DNA from: an uncultured Bacilli bacterium
Lineage (GTDB): Bacteria > Bacillota_I > Bacilli_A > RF39 > UBA660
Length of the DNA stretch: 23,413 nucleotides
NCBI GenBank assembly: GCA_910584255.1
Contig: CAJTXV010000017.1
Location: forward strand, 12,934-36,346
Direction: 5' to 3'
Part shown: positions 16,007 to 23,413 of the stretch, piece after piece
Numbering within the stretch: the stretch's first letter is position 1
Layout of the letters: each line of letters begins with the position of its first letter
The notes under the pieces: model-generated
What the model was told of the DNA's origin: nothing
What the model saw: only the letters and a program-made list of their open reading frames with translations
Databases searched by the model: none
Program-made: the position numbers and the translations under genes

Positions 16007-16534
16007 CTAGTCTTCTTCTTTTTCTAAATCTAAATTTTGACACACGATATGTGGTTCTAATTGATAGGATTTTTTTTCATAGGGAGACTTTGGATAAACT
16101 GTAAAACCAGTCGTTTTAAAATCACATTGATAATTTCTTAGATATCGATTGATTTCTTTTTCAGTTTTAAAGCGTAATTCTATTACTCGATTTAGTGTTA
16201 CTGGAATTCCAGTAGTTTCAAAGTTTTTTAAAAAGGTAGTTCTATCTTCAATCATGTGATTTGCTTGTAAGTCCTTTAGTTGTGGATAGTAATAATTTTC
16301 ATAAAACTCTTTCCCTAATTTTTCTATATATTGAGATATGTTTTCAGAGTCTGTTTTTTTACTTTCCATATAATTATGATAAATAAAAGGTAGACTGAAT
16401 AGTAGAATGATTAGGATTAGAAATGTAATGTATATGATTTTTCTTTTATGATTTCTAATTAAATTTTCTGCTTTTTTAGTATCAGAGATCTTAGACATTT
16501 CTTTATAACTCGTATCATACTTACTTTTCTTCAT
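16007..16534 (-). CDS. Small single-pass membrane protein, unknown function (175 aa)
   Basis: Not recognised. ATG at 16534 follows GGGAGGAG at 6 bases; a reading five codons longer overlaps that site. A basic cytoplasmic stretch of about 33 residues precedes one membrane segment (YITFLILIILLFSLPFIY, about 35-52). About 120 residues then lie outside, with two Cys (about 135 and 164) that could form a disulfide. The outer part has alternating helical and strand sequence (KEFYENYYYPQLKDL). It begins 26 bases after tsaD and probably shares its transcript. Its role beside the t6A genes is unclear and may be only positional. Confidence 0.75.
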   Translation of the reverse strand: MKKSKYDTSYKEMSKISDTKKAENLIRNHKRKIIYITFLILIILLFSLPFIYHNYMESKKTDSENISQYIEKLGKEFYENYYYPQLKDLQANHMIEDRTTFLKNFETTGIPVTLNRVIELRFKTEKEINRYLRNYQCDFKTTGFTVYPKSPYEKKSYQLEPHIVCQNLDLEKEED

Positions 16535-16560
16535 AGGAACTCCTCCCAATATTCGCTATT

Positions 16561-17565
16561 TTAGTTTAATATATCACTCGATTTACTATTTAAGGTTAAA
16601 TCTGCAATTCTACCTGATTGATAAGCAAAAAAACCACTGGTCGCAATCATCGCTGCATTATCTGTACAATATTTTAATTCAGGAACCGTATAGTGAATGT
16701 TTTTTTCTTCGCATAGTTCTCTAAATCTTTCTCTGATTGACTGATTTGCTGCTACACCACCAGCAATTATGAAGTTCTTTACATTTTTATCTTCTAAGGC
16801 TTTCATTGTCTTTTTTGTAAGGGACTCAATTACTCGGTTTTGAAACGAAGTTGCTAGATCTTTTTTTCGGATTTCATTTCCACGTTGTTCTTCATTATGT
16901 ACTAGATTGATTACTGCACTTTTTAATCCACTAAAACTAAAGTTATAACTGTTGTCATTTAATGGGATTGGCAAATCATAAGTATCATTTCCTTCAGTTG
17001 ACCAACGATCTAAAGTAGGACCTCCAGGATACGGAACTTCAATTACACGTGCTACTTTATCATAACACTCGCCAACAGCATCATCCAAAGTTCCTCCTAA
17101 TTTTTCAAAGGAATAATGATTTTTCATATATACAAGTTCTGTATGCCCCCCACTGATAATTAATGCAATCAGTGGAAACTTCATCTCTTCTACTAAATTG
17201 TTTGCATAAATATGACCCGAAATATGGTGAACAGGGATTAATGGTTTTTTATGGATCCACGCTAATGTTTTTGCAGCTTCTAATCCAACCAGTAAGGAAC
17301 CAATCAATCCTGGTCCATAAGTAACAGCAATTGCATCCATGTCATCCATTGTCATTTGCGCTTTCCATAAGCATTCTTCTATTACCATCGTAATATTTTT
17401 AACGTGATGTCTACTCGCAATCTCTGGTACTACACCCCCAAAATTTTTATGAACATCAATTTGTGAAGATATGATCGTTGCAATTTCTTCTTTTCCATTT
17501 TTTACAATGGAACAACTGGTTTCATCGCAACTACTTTCAATTCCAAAAATATAAACATCTTTCAT
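16561..17565 (-). CDS. tsaD: tRNA N6-adenosine threonylcarbamoyltransferase TsaD
   Basis: Transfers the threonylcarbamoyl group from threonylcarbamoyl-AMP to A37 of ANN-decoding tRNAs, working in the cytoplasm with TsaB and TsaE. Diagnostic parts are GIESSCDETS (8-17), VPEIASRHH (46-54), GPGLIGSLLVGL (84-95), the metal-binding HISGH (114-118), ISGGHTEL (137-144), FSFSGLKSAV, and CTDNAAMIA near the end with the last metal Asp. The length of 334 is normal. The start overlaps the rimI stop as ATGA, so translation is coupled. Confidence 0.97.
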   Translation of the reverse strand: MKDVYIFGIESSCDETSCSIVKNGKEEIATIISSQIDVHKNFGGVVPEIASRHHVKNITMVIEECLWKAQMTMDDMDAIAVTYGPGLIGSLLVGLEAAKTLAWIHKKPLIPVHHISGHIYANNLVEEMKFPLIALIISGGHTELVYMKNHYSFEKLGGTLDDAVGECYDKVARVIEVPYPGGPTLDRWSTEGNDTYDLPIPLNDNSYNFSFSGLKSAVINLVHNEEQRGNEIRKKDLATSFQNRVIESLTKKTMKALEDKNVKNFIIAGGVAANQSIRERFRELCEEKNIHYTVPELKYCTDNAAMIATSGFFAYQSGRIADLTLNSKSSDILN

Positions 17566-17990
17566 TTTATCAACTCTTTTTCCATTAAAATTCCATCAAT
17601 CCCTTGATAGTATTTTTCTCTCATTGCCTTCTTTTTAAATTCAAATTTCTCATATAAATTGATTGCCTTTTGATTCTCAGTGCTAACTTCTAACGTAATA
17701 TTGATTAATTGTCTTTTTTCACAATCATGAATCATAAATTCTAATAATTTACTACCAATTCCTTGATTTTGTTTTTCTTCTTGAACCACAATATAATTCA
17801 GTTCTGCCCGATTATATAGGATACTATAGTTTATAAATCCTAGGATTTCTTCTTTTTCTTTATAAACATAATAGTAAATAAAGGGATTGTTCTCTAAATC
17901 TTTTTTTATTTGGTTTTTCCACAAAAATTGTGGAAAAAGTTTTTCCGTTTCTGAAATATTAGAGTTATCCACTGTTATTTTTTCAATCAT
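17562..17990 (-). CDS. rimI: Ribosomal-protein S18-alanine N-acetyltransferase RimI
   Basis: GNAT-fold enzyme that acetylates the N-terminal Ala of ribosomal protein S18. The acetyl-CoA loop is QNQGIGSKL (74-82), preceded by the beta strand ELNYIVVQ (63-70) and followed by the NQKAINLYEKFEFKKKAMREKYY segment (interrupted reading: NQKAINLYEK, then FEFKKKAMREKYY), typical of RimI with its conserved Asn, Tyr and a YY near the end. The length of 142 is normal. It overlaps tsaB by 8 bases and tsaD by 4. This position inside the t6A operon is the usual one in Bacillota, which supports RimI over other GNATs. Confidence 0.9.
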   Translation of the reverse strand: MIEKITVDNSNISETEKLFPQFLWKNQIKKDLENNPFIYYYVYKEKEEILGFINYSILYNRAELNYIVVQEEKQNQGIGSKLLEFMIHDCEKRQLINITLEVSTENQKAINLYEKFEFKKKAMREKYYQGIDGILMEKELIK

Positions 17991-18624
17991 TATTCGCTAC
18001 ACCTTGCTTTTCCTCTGCTTCTGTTAATTTTAGATAGATTGGGTTTACTGCGTGTGGATTTATTTCTTCTTTTTCTTTCATCGTATGAATGATTATTTCA
18101 TAATTTGGAAAATAATCTTCTTTATTTTCTATTTCAATTTCATCGTTTGTAATTACAGTATATTCTCCAGGAAGATTTTCTATCGCACATAATAGTGCTT
18201 GTAGACTTAAGTACTGCTCTTTTAATATGGGAACATTATCTTTATCATAAATTGCAGCATATACATATCCCCTTCTTGCATCAATTATGGGGATTCTATA
18301 TTCTACATCCTTTTTGGTAGATAGCGCCATTGCTTGTAGACTAGAAATTGTTGTAATTTTCTTTTTTAGACTGTAGGCATAGACTTTCGCAATTGTTACT
18401 CCAATTCGAATTCCTGTAAAAGAACCTGGTCCATTTACTACTATAATTTTATCTATATGATCCAGTTCTAAATTTGCTTTTTCAAACATTTCTTTAATTT
18501 TTTGTAAAGTAAAAACGGACAAATCCTTGCCCAATTTTATAGTTACTGATTCTATTACTTTATTTTCTTCATACAAAGCTCCATATAGATAACTTGTAGT
18601 TGTGTCTATATAAAGGATTTTCAT
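17983..18624 (-). CDS. tsaB: t6A biosynthesis protein TsaB
   Basis: Non-catalytic ASKHA-fold partner that dimerises with TsaD and is needed for t6A formation. Seen are MKILYIDTTT at the start, VVNGPGSFTGIRIG (62-75) and the DARRGYVYAAIY segment. At 213 residues it is slightly shorter than common TsaB proteins. It lacks the HxxxH metal motif of TsaD, as expected. The start overlaps the tsaE stop as ATGA, and the end overlaps rimI. Confidence 0.95.
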   Translation of the reverse strand: MKILYIDTTTSYLYGALYEENKVIESVTIKLGKDLSVFTLQKIKEMFEKANLELDHIDKIIVVNGPGSFTGIRIGVTIAKVYAYSLKKKITTISSLQAMALSTKKDVEYRIPIIDARRGYVYAAIYDKDNVPILKEQYLSLQALLCAIENLPGEYTVITNDEIEIENKEDYFPNYEIIIHTMKEKEEINPHAVNPIYLKLTEAEEKQGVANND

Positions 18625-19079
18625 AGTACAGCCTCACAAAGTTCTTCATATTCTCTTCCATAAGGAGTAATGGTAATGATTCTCACATCTTCAGAGTCCT
18701 CTGAGATACGAATTTTTATTTCTAATCTATTTTCTGGAAGGTAGTCTTTAATCATGTCAGCCCATTCAATAATGACTATTCCTTCTTTGGTATAGTATTC
18801 TTCAATTCCAAGATTCTCTACTTTTCCATCCAAGCGATATACATCCATATGATATAAATCCATTTCACCAGTTGTATATTCCTTGATTATATTAAAAGTA
18901 GGTGAGGTAATTGCTTCTTCAATTCCTAAAGAGGATGCAAAACCTTTAGTGAATACTGTTTTACCACTTCCTAAATCCCCAATTAAACAAATTACCATAT
19001 TTGGAAATTTTTCTGATTCAATATTCTGTGCTAACTCTACGGTATCCTTTTCACTTCTACTTGTAATTTTGTATGCCAT
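18621..19079 (-). CDS. tsaE: t6A biosynthesis ATPase TsaE
   Basis: P-loop ATPase that turns over the TsaB-TsaD complex. Seen are the Walker A motif GDLGSGKT (34-41), SPTFNIIKEY, DVYRLD and IIEWAD in the family order. ATG at 19079 (MAYKITSRSE) was chosen: GGTGAT lies about 5 bases before it. The longer reading would start at 19097, where that ATG is part of a TATAAT -10 element. It is the first gene of the operon tsaE-tsaB-rimI-tsaD. tsaC is not in the window. Confidence 0.94.
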   Translation of the reverse strand: MAYKITSRSEKDTVELAQNIESEKFPNMVICLIGDLGSGKTVFTKGFASSLGIEEAITSPTFNIIKEYTTGEMDLYHMDVYRLDGKVENLGIEEYYTKEGIVIIEWADMIKDYLPENRLEIKIRISEDSEDVRIITITPYGREYEELCEAVL

Positions 19080-19095
19080 TTTTATCACCAAATTC

Positions 19096-19125
19096 ATTAT
19101 AGCAAAAAAAAAATAGGTTAGACAA
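19096..19125 (-). promoter_or_regulatory. Candidate promoter of the t6A operon
   Basis: On the minus strand TTGTCT (19120-19125), an 18-base spacer containing T10, then TATAAT (19096-19101). The -35 falls in the loop region of the terminator that ends the upstream unit. The predicted leader is only about 10 bases, so tsaE translation would be nearly leaderless unless another promoter or read-through is used. Confidence 0.4.
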
Positions 19126-19132
19126 CCTATTT
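19104..19132 (-). terminator. Intrinsic terminator of the 19148-23054 unit
   Basis: A perfect 9-bp stem AAATAGGTT / AACCTATTT (19111-19119 with 19124-19132) and a 4-base loop, followed on the minus strand by a run of T down to 19104. It lies just after the DUF1292-like gene. Confidence 0.85.
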
Positions 19133-19147
19133 TAAAATTTTTTTCTA

Positions 19148-19396
19148 TTATTGTTCTTCTGGATCTAAATACTCCGCTAGCATACGTACAGTTTCAGCAT
19201 CTCTTACTGTTGAAAGATAAGTATCCTCTCCACGTTTTTCTTCTTCTACAATACGATACTCTCCTGTAATATCTGATTCATCTTCTGTCACTCTAGCCAC
19301 AAAATAATAATTTTTTCCTTTGAAAATCACTTGATTAATTACTAGAAATTTTAAGCCATCCTCTAGAGTTAAAATATGATTAATTTTATTATTCAT
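19148..19396 (-). CDS. Small acidic protein, DUF1292-like (82 aa)
   Basis: The pattern TLEDG-x-x-F-x-VINQ-x-x-x-x-GK-x-YYFVARV resembles the small DUF1292 (YrzB-type) proteins common in Bacillota, whose role is unknown; this is a resemblance by eye, not a firm match. No membrane segment. AAAGGGGAAG precedes the ATG, inside the end of the large gene upstream, and only one base separates that gene's stop from this ATG. The two are probably translated together and end at the terminator at 19104-19132. Confidence 0.65.
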   Translation of the reverse strand: MNNKINHILTLEDGLKFLVINQVIFKGKNYYFVARVTEDESDITGEYRIVEEEKRGEDTYLSTVRDAETVRMLAEYLDPEEQ

Positions 19397-19397
19397 T

Positions 19398-22300
19398 TTA
19401 TCTTCCCCTTTTTACTTCCTCATCCTCATATTGATCTTCTTGGTGGATTTCCTCTCCCAATTCTAATGTTCCATTATGCAAGTAATTCATGACGTCCTCA
19501 CTGGAACATTCCTTTATTGTTTGACCCTGATTGATTGATACACCGATTCTATCTCCATCTACTACTGCATGTATTAATTCCTCTTGACTATTTATAAGAT
19601 CCCACCATTTACCTTCGCTATCATCTACAGCTTTAAAGAATTCAATTCCTTCCTGGCTAGGTGTTGATTCTACTGGTTGTTCTACTGGGACACTTTGTTC
19701 TACTACTGTTTCTTCTTGTTCAGGTTCTTCACCTGTTAGATTTTCCTCAACATCTGGTGCTGATTGCTCTATTTCAGTTGCCCCATCTAATAAAAATGCA
19801 TTCTTAATTTTACTTTTTATTTCTTCTCTTTTCTGCTTCTTTTCTTCTTTCTGTTTCTTTGATTTTTCTGGATTTTTTAAAAGTTTATATCTCACATATC
19901 CTGCTACTAGAAGCAGTGGTGCTGTATATGCTACAGTCCCTATTGCAGCAGCAGCTCCTACTGTTTTGGCTACTTTCTTTAATTTTATCTGTTTTAGTGC
20001 TTCTTTTGCGCCTCTACATGCTTTTTTAAATAGACTAGGATTTGTATTGGTTGCATCATCAATTATTTTTTGGGGAGGTTCTTGTATTTTTTCTTTCTCT
20101 TTTTCTTTGTTTTCTGCATATTGATTTAAATCATGTGCACGTTTTTTAATCCCCTTATCTACCTCTTGATATTCTTGAAGTAGGGCAGTTGCTTTTCTTT
20201 GTAGTTCTTCTTTATTTTTAGTATCCTTCGTTTCATTTACAGCTAATGGTTCTTCATAAGCTATAGGTTCTTCTCTAGTGACTAAAATTAATTGTGCATT
20301 TAAAGCATCTAACATTGGTTGCTTTAATGGATGATAACTAGGAAGACTATTTACACTATCTAAAGCATTCATGATGTCTTCCTCGCTTTTTGATTGTACT
20401 GCCTGATGGAATAGTGGCATTGCATCATTTTCTTTGGCATCTTTTGGAATTTCATTATCTGATATTAGATTCTGTACCTCGCTTAATGCCTTACTATAGT
20501 TTTTAAATTGTTTTGTTAATTCTTCTGCATCCACTCCGTAGTAAGCAATTGCCATTTTATTTAAAGCAGATACCACTGAATCTATATTTGCTTCTTTTGC
20601 CATATTGAGTGCAATAATAATATCGGCTTTGGTATAAGTTTTAGTTGCTTGATTAAATCTTTCGATTACTTCTTTATGATTTGGATCTACACTTCTTTGT
20701 GCCTCTTCCATTGCACTTTTTGCATCTTCCCATCTAAGTTCTGTTAAGTTTTTATTTAAGTGAGTCACTGCTAACTGATTTAATGCTTTATTTACAGCTC
20801 TTCTACTAGATGAATCTAATTCTGTAGCGGTGGTTGATGCTTGTAAAATGTTTTCTTTTGTGTGATTCATCACTGCTTTTTGCAAAGCTTCATTTGCATA
20901 ATGCGCATCTAATTCTAACTGTGGAATATTTTCTGAATTTCCTTTTGATTTTAACATCAATCTTTGAAGTTCTTCTCGTGCCTCATTACATGCTCTACTA
21001 GAATCTAGTATTTGATTTTTAATTTCTTCTGCTGTTTTTCCGTAATAGATATTAGATATTTGATCTAAGGCATTTATAATGGTTGGTTTATACGGATTAT
21101 CTTCTTTTAGATTTCTAGTTACTATTACAGCATGCATAATTTTTTCTTTTGAGCGATCTGTTGAAATGTTCTTTAAGGCATCTCTAACAGAAGTAATTTC
21201 ATCTGCATAAACATTTTCATCTGGATTTGTATCTAATAATTGATTTGCTTCCGCAAGTGCCCTAGAACCTTCCATTAATTGTTCTTTTAATTGATCTACT
21301 GTTTCGTTATAATAAGTTTTTGATAATTCTTCTAGCGCATGTGTTAGAGATTCACTTAATAAGTGTCCCTCTCCTAAAGATTCAATTGCATTGGAAGTAC
21401 GTATAATGTCGATTATATTATGTGTTGATGTTGCTCGATTGAAAGAAGTTACTGCATCGTTATTTCTTGTAACAGCAGTACTTAGTCTAATTTTTTCATT
21501 TGCTTCTTGAATTGCTAAATCACTATTCTTTTTATTTTCTATATTTGCAATTCGTACACTGCTAGATACTACTTTTGTAGGTTTCTTTAATTCTTCCTGA
21601 ATTACAGCTAACTCATCTTTGATTTCTTGACGGCGACTTCTTAAATCTTCTAATTCTTTCTCAACACGTTTTACAATTTTCATTTCTTTGTAATTTGCAG
21701 TTGGTCCATATTTCTCTTGAAATTCTTCTAATTCTTTTACATCGACATCTTTCGGTTTCACTTGTAAAAATTCATTTTCCTCTGTTTGCCCTACAGAATC
21801 ATTTTTTGGTTTCGTTTGGAAGAATGATTCTTCTTGTTCTGCTTCTCTTTCAGAATCTTTTGTTCTAACTGTGAAAAATTCATCTTCTACAGGAAGGTTA
21901 TCTTTTTGCCTTTGTTGGAAGAACTCTCCTGATTCTTCTTCTAATCCGACATCTTTTGGTTTCGCTGTAAAAAAGTCTTGATTCTCTTCAGTAGGTGTCA
22001 TTTCCTCATCCTTTGGTCTTGTTACAAAGAATCCATTTTCCACTGCATTTTCTTCTAATACTGGTTTTTGTCTCAGTTTACTAGTAGTGTTAGTTACTAC
22101 AGTATCCTCTCGTAGTCTTTGGAGATTTTCTTGTTGTCTTTGGATAATTGCTCTCATTTTTTCTTGATTATCAGCTATATCTGAACCCGATTCTTTCTCT
22201 ACTTCACTTCTATTTACTGCTTCTGCGGCTTCTAGTTGTCTTTGAAGTTCTTCACTTTCTGATTCAATCTGATGCATAGTAAGCATACTTGGATCTGGTT

Positions 22301-23054
22301 GACTAGAAATTAGTGGAGCAAAACCATCTTTATCCACTTCATCCTCGTCATATTCCTCTTCGTAACCATCATCAAATCCATTATTATCTTGAGATAAAAA
22401 ATGGTAGGTATCTTTATCCTCATCTGGTTGGAAAATGGAATTTTCATATGACATTGGTTCTACTTCTCCAGTAAATCTTTCCATAACAGTTGTAGGTTCT
22501 TCTTCTACAGGTTGTGAATCTGTTAAACTAATTTGATCTCCCCCTAAAAGGTCAGATACTAAAAATCCATAATTCTCTAGATCACTTATTTTAGCATTAA
22601 TTTCTCTTTCCGTTTCACTTTGGTTCTCATCCATTTCTCCATAACCATGAGATTTTAACATTTCTACCATTACTTCTGCAGGAGTTTTACCATCTTTATA
22701 TACAGTTCTCGCAAACTCTGAATCATTTAAGTGTTTTGTTGATTCATCTATCCATGTTAAAACATCGCTAGGATCATCCCAATCGGCTTTCGATACAATG
22801 CTTTCATCTAACATAATTGTCATATCATCTTGTTGCCTTTTTGTTGGTGTATTGTTTCTTTCTTTTTGAATAAAATTATGCATTGCACTTACAAATTTAT
22901 TCTGTAATTGGTCTTTTGTAGTACAACCTTCTGTCGATACAGATACACCGTTAATATCTCCAATTACATCTTTTTCTGATTGATTCTTAGCATTTAACAT
23001 TTCTTCTAAAAATTCGTTGACTGTAAAATCCTCACTCATTACTAATTCATCCAT
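19398..23054 (-). CDS. Giant acidic helical-repeat protein with one C-terminal membrane segment (1218 aa)
   Basis: Not recognised. ATG at 23054 has AGGAGG 7 bases upstream and its own promoter; a 19-codon longer reading would cross the -10. Regions: 1-180, mixed helical, with a DWDDPSDVLTWIDE segment; 181-340, very acidic and Gln-rich; 341-436, six short repeats of the form FF-x-x-[KR]-PKD; 445-490, coiled coil; about 514-927, four and a half long helical repeats (AL-x-x-[IL]-x-x-x-YY then SRAL-x-EA); 945-1030, charged and increasingly basic; 1032-1057, one hydrophobic segment (GTVAYTAPLLLVAGYVRY); 1060-1085, strongly basic; then an acidic tail with a small C-terminal domain (WWDLINSQEELIHAVVDGD). 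No signal peptide. The basic flanks on both sides of the segment leave its topology open. A cytoplasmic scaffold tethered to the membrane is one reading. Confidence 0.8.
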   Translation of the reverse strand: MDELVMSEDFTVNEFLEEMLNAKNQSEKDVIGDINGVSVSTEGCTTKDQLQNKFVSAMHNFIQKERNNTPTKRQQDDMTIMLDESIVSKADWDDPSDVLTWIDESTKHLNDSEFARTVYKDGKTPAEVMVEMLKSHGYGEMDENQSETEREINAKISDLENYGFLVSDLLGGDQISLTDSQPVEEEPTTVMERFTGEVEPMSYENSIFQPDEDKDTYHFLSQDNNGFDDGYEEEYDEDEVDKDGFAPLISSQPDPSMLTMHQIESESEELQRQLEAAEAVNRSEVEKESGSDIADNQEKMRAIIQRQQENLQRLREDTVVTNTTSKLRQKPVLEENAVENGFFVTRPKDEEMTPTEENQDFFTAKPKDVGLEEESGEFFQQRQKDNLPVEDEFFTVRTKDSEREAEQEESFFQTKPKNDSVGQTEENEFLQVKPKDVDVKELEEFQEKYGPTANYKEMKIVKRVEKELEDLRSRRQEIKDELAVIQEELKKPTKVVSSSVRIANIENKKNSDLAIQEANEKIRLSTAVTRNNDAVTSFNRATSTHNIIDIIRTSNAIESLGEGHLLSESLTHALEELSKTYYNETVDQLKEQLMEGSRALAEANQLLDTNPDENVYADEITSVRDALKNISTDRSKEKIMHAVIVTRNLKEDNPYKPTIINALDQISNIYYGKTAEEIKNQILDSSRACNEAREELQRLMLKSKGNSENIPQLELDAHYANEALQKAVMNHTKENILQASTTATELDSSSRRAVNKALNQLAVTHLNKNLTELRWEDAKSAMEEAQRSVDPNHKEVIERFNQATKTYTKADIIIALNMAKEANIDSVVSALNKMAIAYYGVDAEELTKQFKNYSKALSEVQNLISDNEIPKDAKENDAMPLFHQAVQSKSEEDIMNALDSVNSLPSYHPLKQPMLDALNAQLILVTREEPIAYEEPLAVNETKDTKNKEELQRKATALLQEYQEVDKGIKKRAHDLNQYAENKEKEKEKIQEPPQKIIDDATNTNPSLFKKACRGAKEALKQIKLKKVAKTVGAAAAIGTVAYTAPLLLVAGYVRYKLLKNPEKSKKQKEEKKQKREEIKSKIKNAFLLDGATEIEQSAPDVEENLTGEEPEQEETVVEQSVPVEQPVESTPSQEGIEFFKAVDDSEGKWWDLINSQEELIHAVVDGDRIGVSINQGQTIKECSSEDVMNYLHNGTLELGEEIHQEDQYEDEEVKRGR
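20274..21515 (-). repeat. Protein-level helical repeats in the giant gene
   Basis: The anchor AL-x-x-[IL/M]-x-x-x-[YH][YL] occurs at residues 573, 662, 757 and 830 with a partial copy at 917, so the spacing is 73-95 residues. Each is followed by a segment like EEL-x-x-Q-x-x-x-x-SRAL-x-EA-x-x-L and then by a KE-[DN]-I-x-x-A motif. DNA identity between copies is low, so the duplication is old. Confidence 0.7.
21747..22034 (-). repeat. Six degenerate FF-x-x-[KR]-PKD repeats
   Basis: Residues 341-436 of the giant protein read GFFVTRPKD, DFFTAKPKD, EFFQQRQKD, EFFTVRTKD, SFFQTKPKN and EFLQVKPKD, separated by acidic spacers of about 8-13 residues. This looks like a short linear motif repeated in a disordered region, for example a docking site. 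Confidence 0.75.
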
Positions 23055-23082
23055 TGCTAGTCCTCCTATTATTACTAGTTTC

Positions 23083-23111
23083 ATTATACTAAAATACAGG
23101 CCATAATTCAA
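23083..23111 (-). promoter_or_regulatory. Promoter of the giant helical-repeat gene
   Basis: On the minus strand TTGAAT (23106-23111), a 17-base spacer, then TATAAT (23083-23088), about 28 bases before the ATG at 23054. The gap between this and the rRNA terminator (23112-23250) shows no gene. Confidence 0.7.
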
Positions 23112-23250
23112 TTATTTTTTAGGAATATTTCTATTTTCAATTATAGTCACTGACTTAATGTGACATATCGTACCACTTTTTTACTGAAAAGTAAAGTAAA
23201 ATTGCTAAAGTATAGGACAGAAAAAAGAAATAAAAAGGGAAGTTTGGCAC

Positions 23251-23276
23251 AAAAAAAAGAACCAAAAAGAGGTTCT
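23251..23276 (-). terminator. rRNA operon terminator
   Basis: A 6-bp stem AGAACC / GGTTCT with a 7-base loop, followed on the minus strand by T8 (23251-23258 on the plus strand as A8). It lies 16 bases after the 5S rRNA. Confidence 0.8.
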
Positions 23277-23291
23277 AGAAAACAAAAAAAA

Positions 23292-23399
23292 TTCTTGGCA
23301 ACGTCTTATCTTCGCATACACTATTGTCAGCGCTGAAGGGCTTAACTTCTGTGTTCGGGATGGGAACAGGTGTACCACCTTCGCTATCGTCACCAAGAA
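23292..23399 (-). rRNA. rrf: 5S ribosomal RNA
   Basis: A full 5S rRNA of about 108 bases. The ends pair (TTCTTGG with CCAAGAA), and the conserved segments CACCTGTTCCCATCCCGAAC and GAAGTTAAG are present. It is probably the last gene of a 16S-23S-5S operon read leftward, with 16S and 23S beyond the right edge. Only about 14 bases remain before the edge, so this cannot be confirmed here. Confidence 0.95.
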
Positions 23400-23413
23400 A
23401 ATTATATTTTATT

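Noticed and set aside
16561..19079. Mycoplasma-type genetic code (TGA as Trp)
   Set aside because: TGA serves as the stop in the ATGA overlaps of tsaE/tsaB and rimI/tsaD, and Trp is coded by TGG.
23205..23396. 63-codon minus-strand open frame
   Set aside because: It lies across the 5S rRNA and its terminator.

Overview
The window is strongly AT-rich, with AT-biased codon use, good Shine-Dalgarno sites (AGGAGG-type) and TTGAxx/TATAAT promoters. TGA is a real stop: it ends tsaE and rimI in ATGA overlaps. Together these point to a low-GC Bacillota chromosome (Bacilli, Erysipelotrichia or RF39-like) that uses the standard code rather than the Mycoplasma code. The species cannot be named from the sequence.

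Layout, left to right. (1) 1-1623, minus: a two-gene unit made of a duplicated-domain protein and a Ser/Glu-rich repeat protein that runs off the left edge. (2) 1751-8531, plus, divergent from the first: two overlapping paralogous giant genes. Each has BspA-type leucine-rich repeats, a helical-repeat middle and a shared C-terminal domain with a CxCCxH cluster. No mechanism is known to me, and this pair is the best candidate for an undescribed system. (3) 8557-12441, minus: a tight cluster of exonuclease III, a DHH phosphoesterase broken by an apparent 1-nt loss, an HhH-GPD-like DNA glycosylase, a YjjX-type house-cleaning NTPase, and an unknown protein split at a run of eight A. This looks like a nucleic-acid and nucleotide maintenance operon with two frame breaks. 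(4) 12685-13650, plus: a 3-hydroxyacyl-CoA dehydrogenase/lambda-crystallin-type dehydrogenase. (5) 13706-14626, minus: an SDR oxidoreductase with a long N-terminal extension, like Bacillus GSP39 proteins. (6) 14722-16534, minus: two unrecognised single-pass membrane proteins. The second follows tsaD closely, and the first has its own promoter. (7) 16561-19079, minus: the tRNA t6A operon tsaE-tsaB-rimI-tsaD, with overlapping genes. (8) 19148-23054, minus: a 1218-residue acidic helical-repeat protein with one C-terminal membrane segment, followed by a small DUF1292-like protein. (9) 23292-23399, minus: 5S rRNA with its terminator, probably the end of an rRNA operon whose 16S and 23S genes lie beyond the right edge.

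No stretch longer than 300 bases lacks a gene. I saw no tRNA, CRISPR array, insertion sequence or prophage gene. The largest gaps (12442-12684 and 23055-23291) hold promoters and a terminator.
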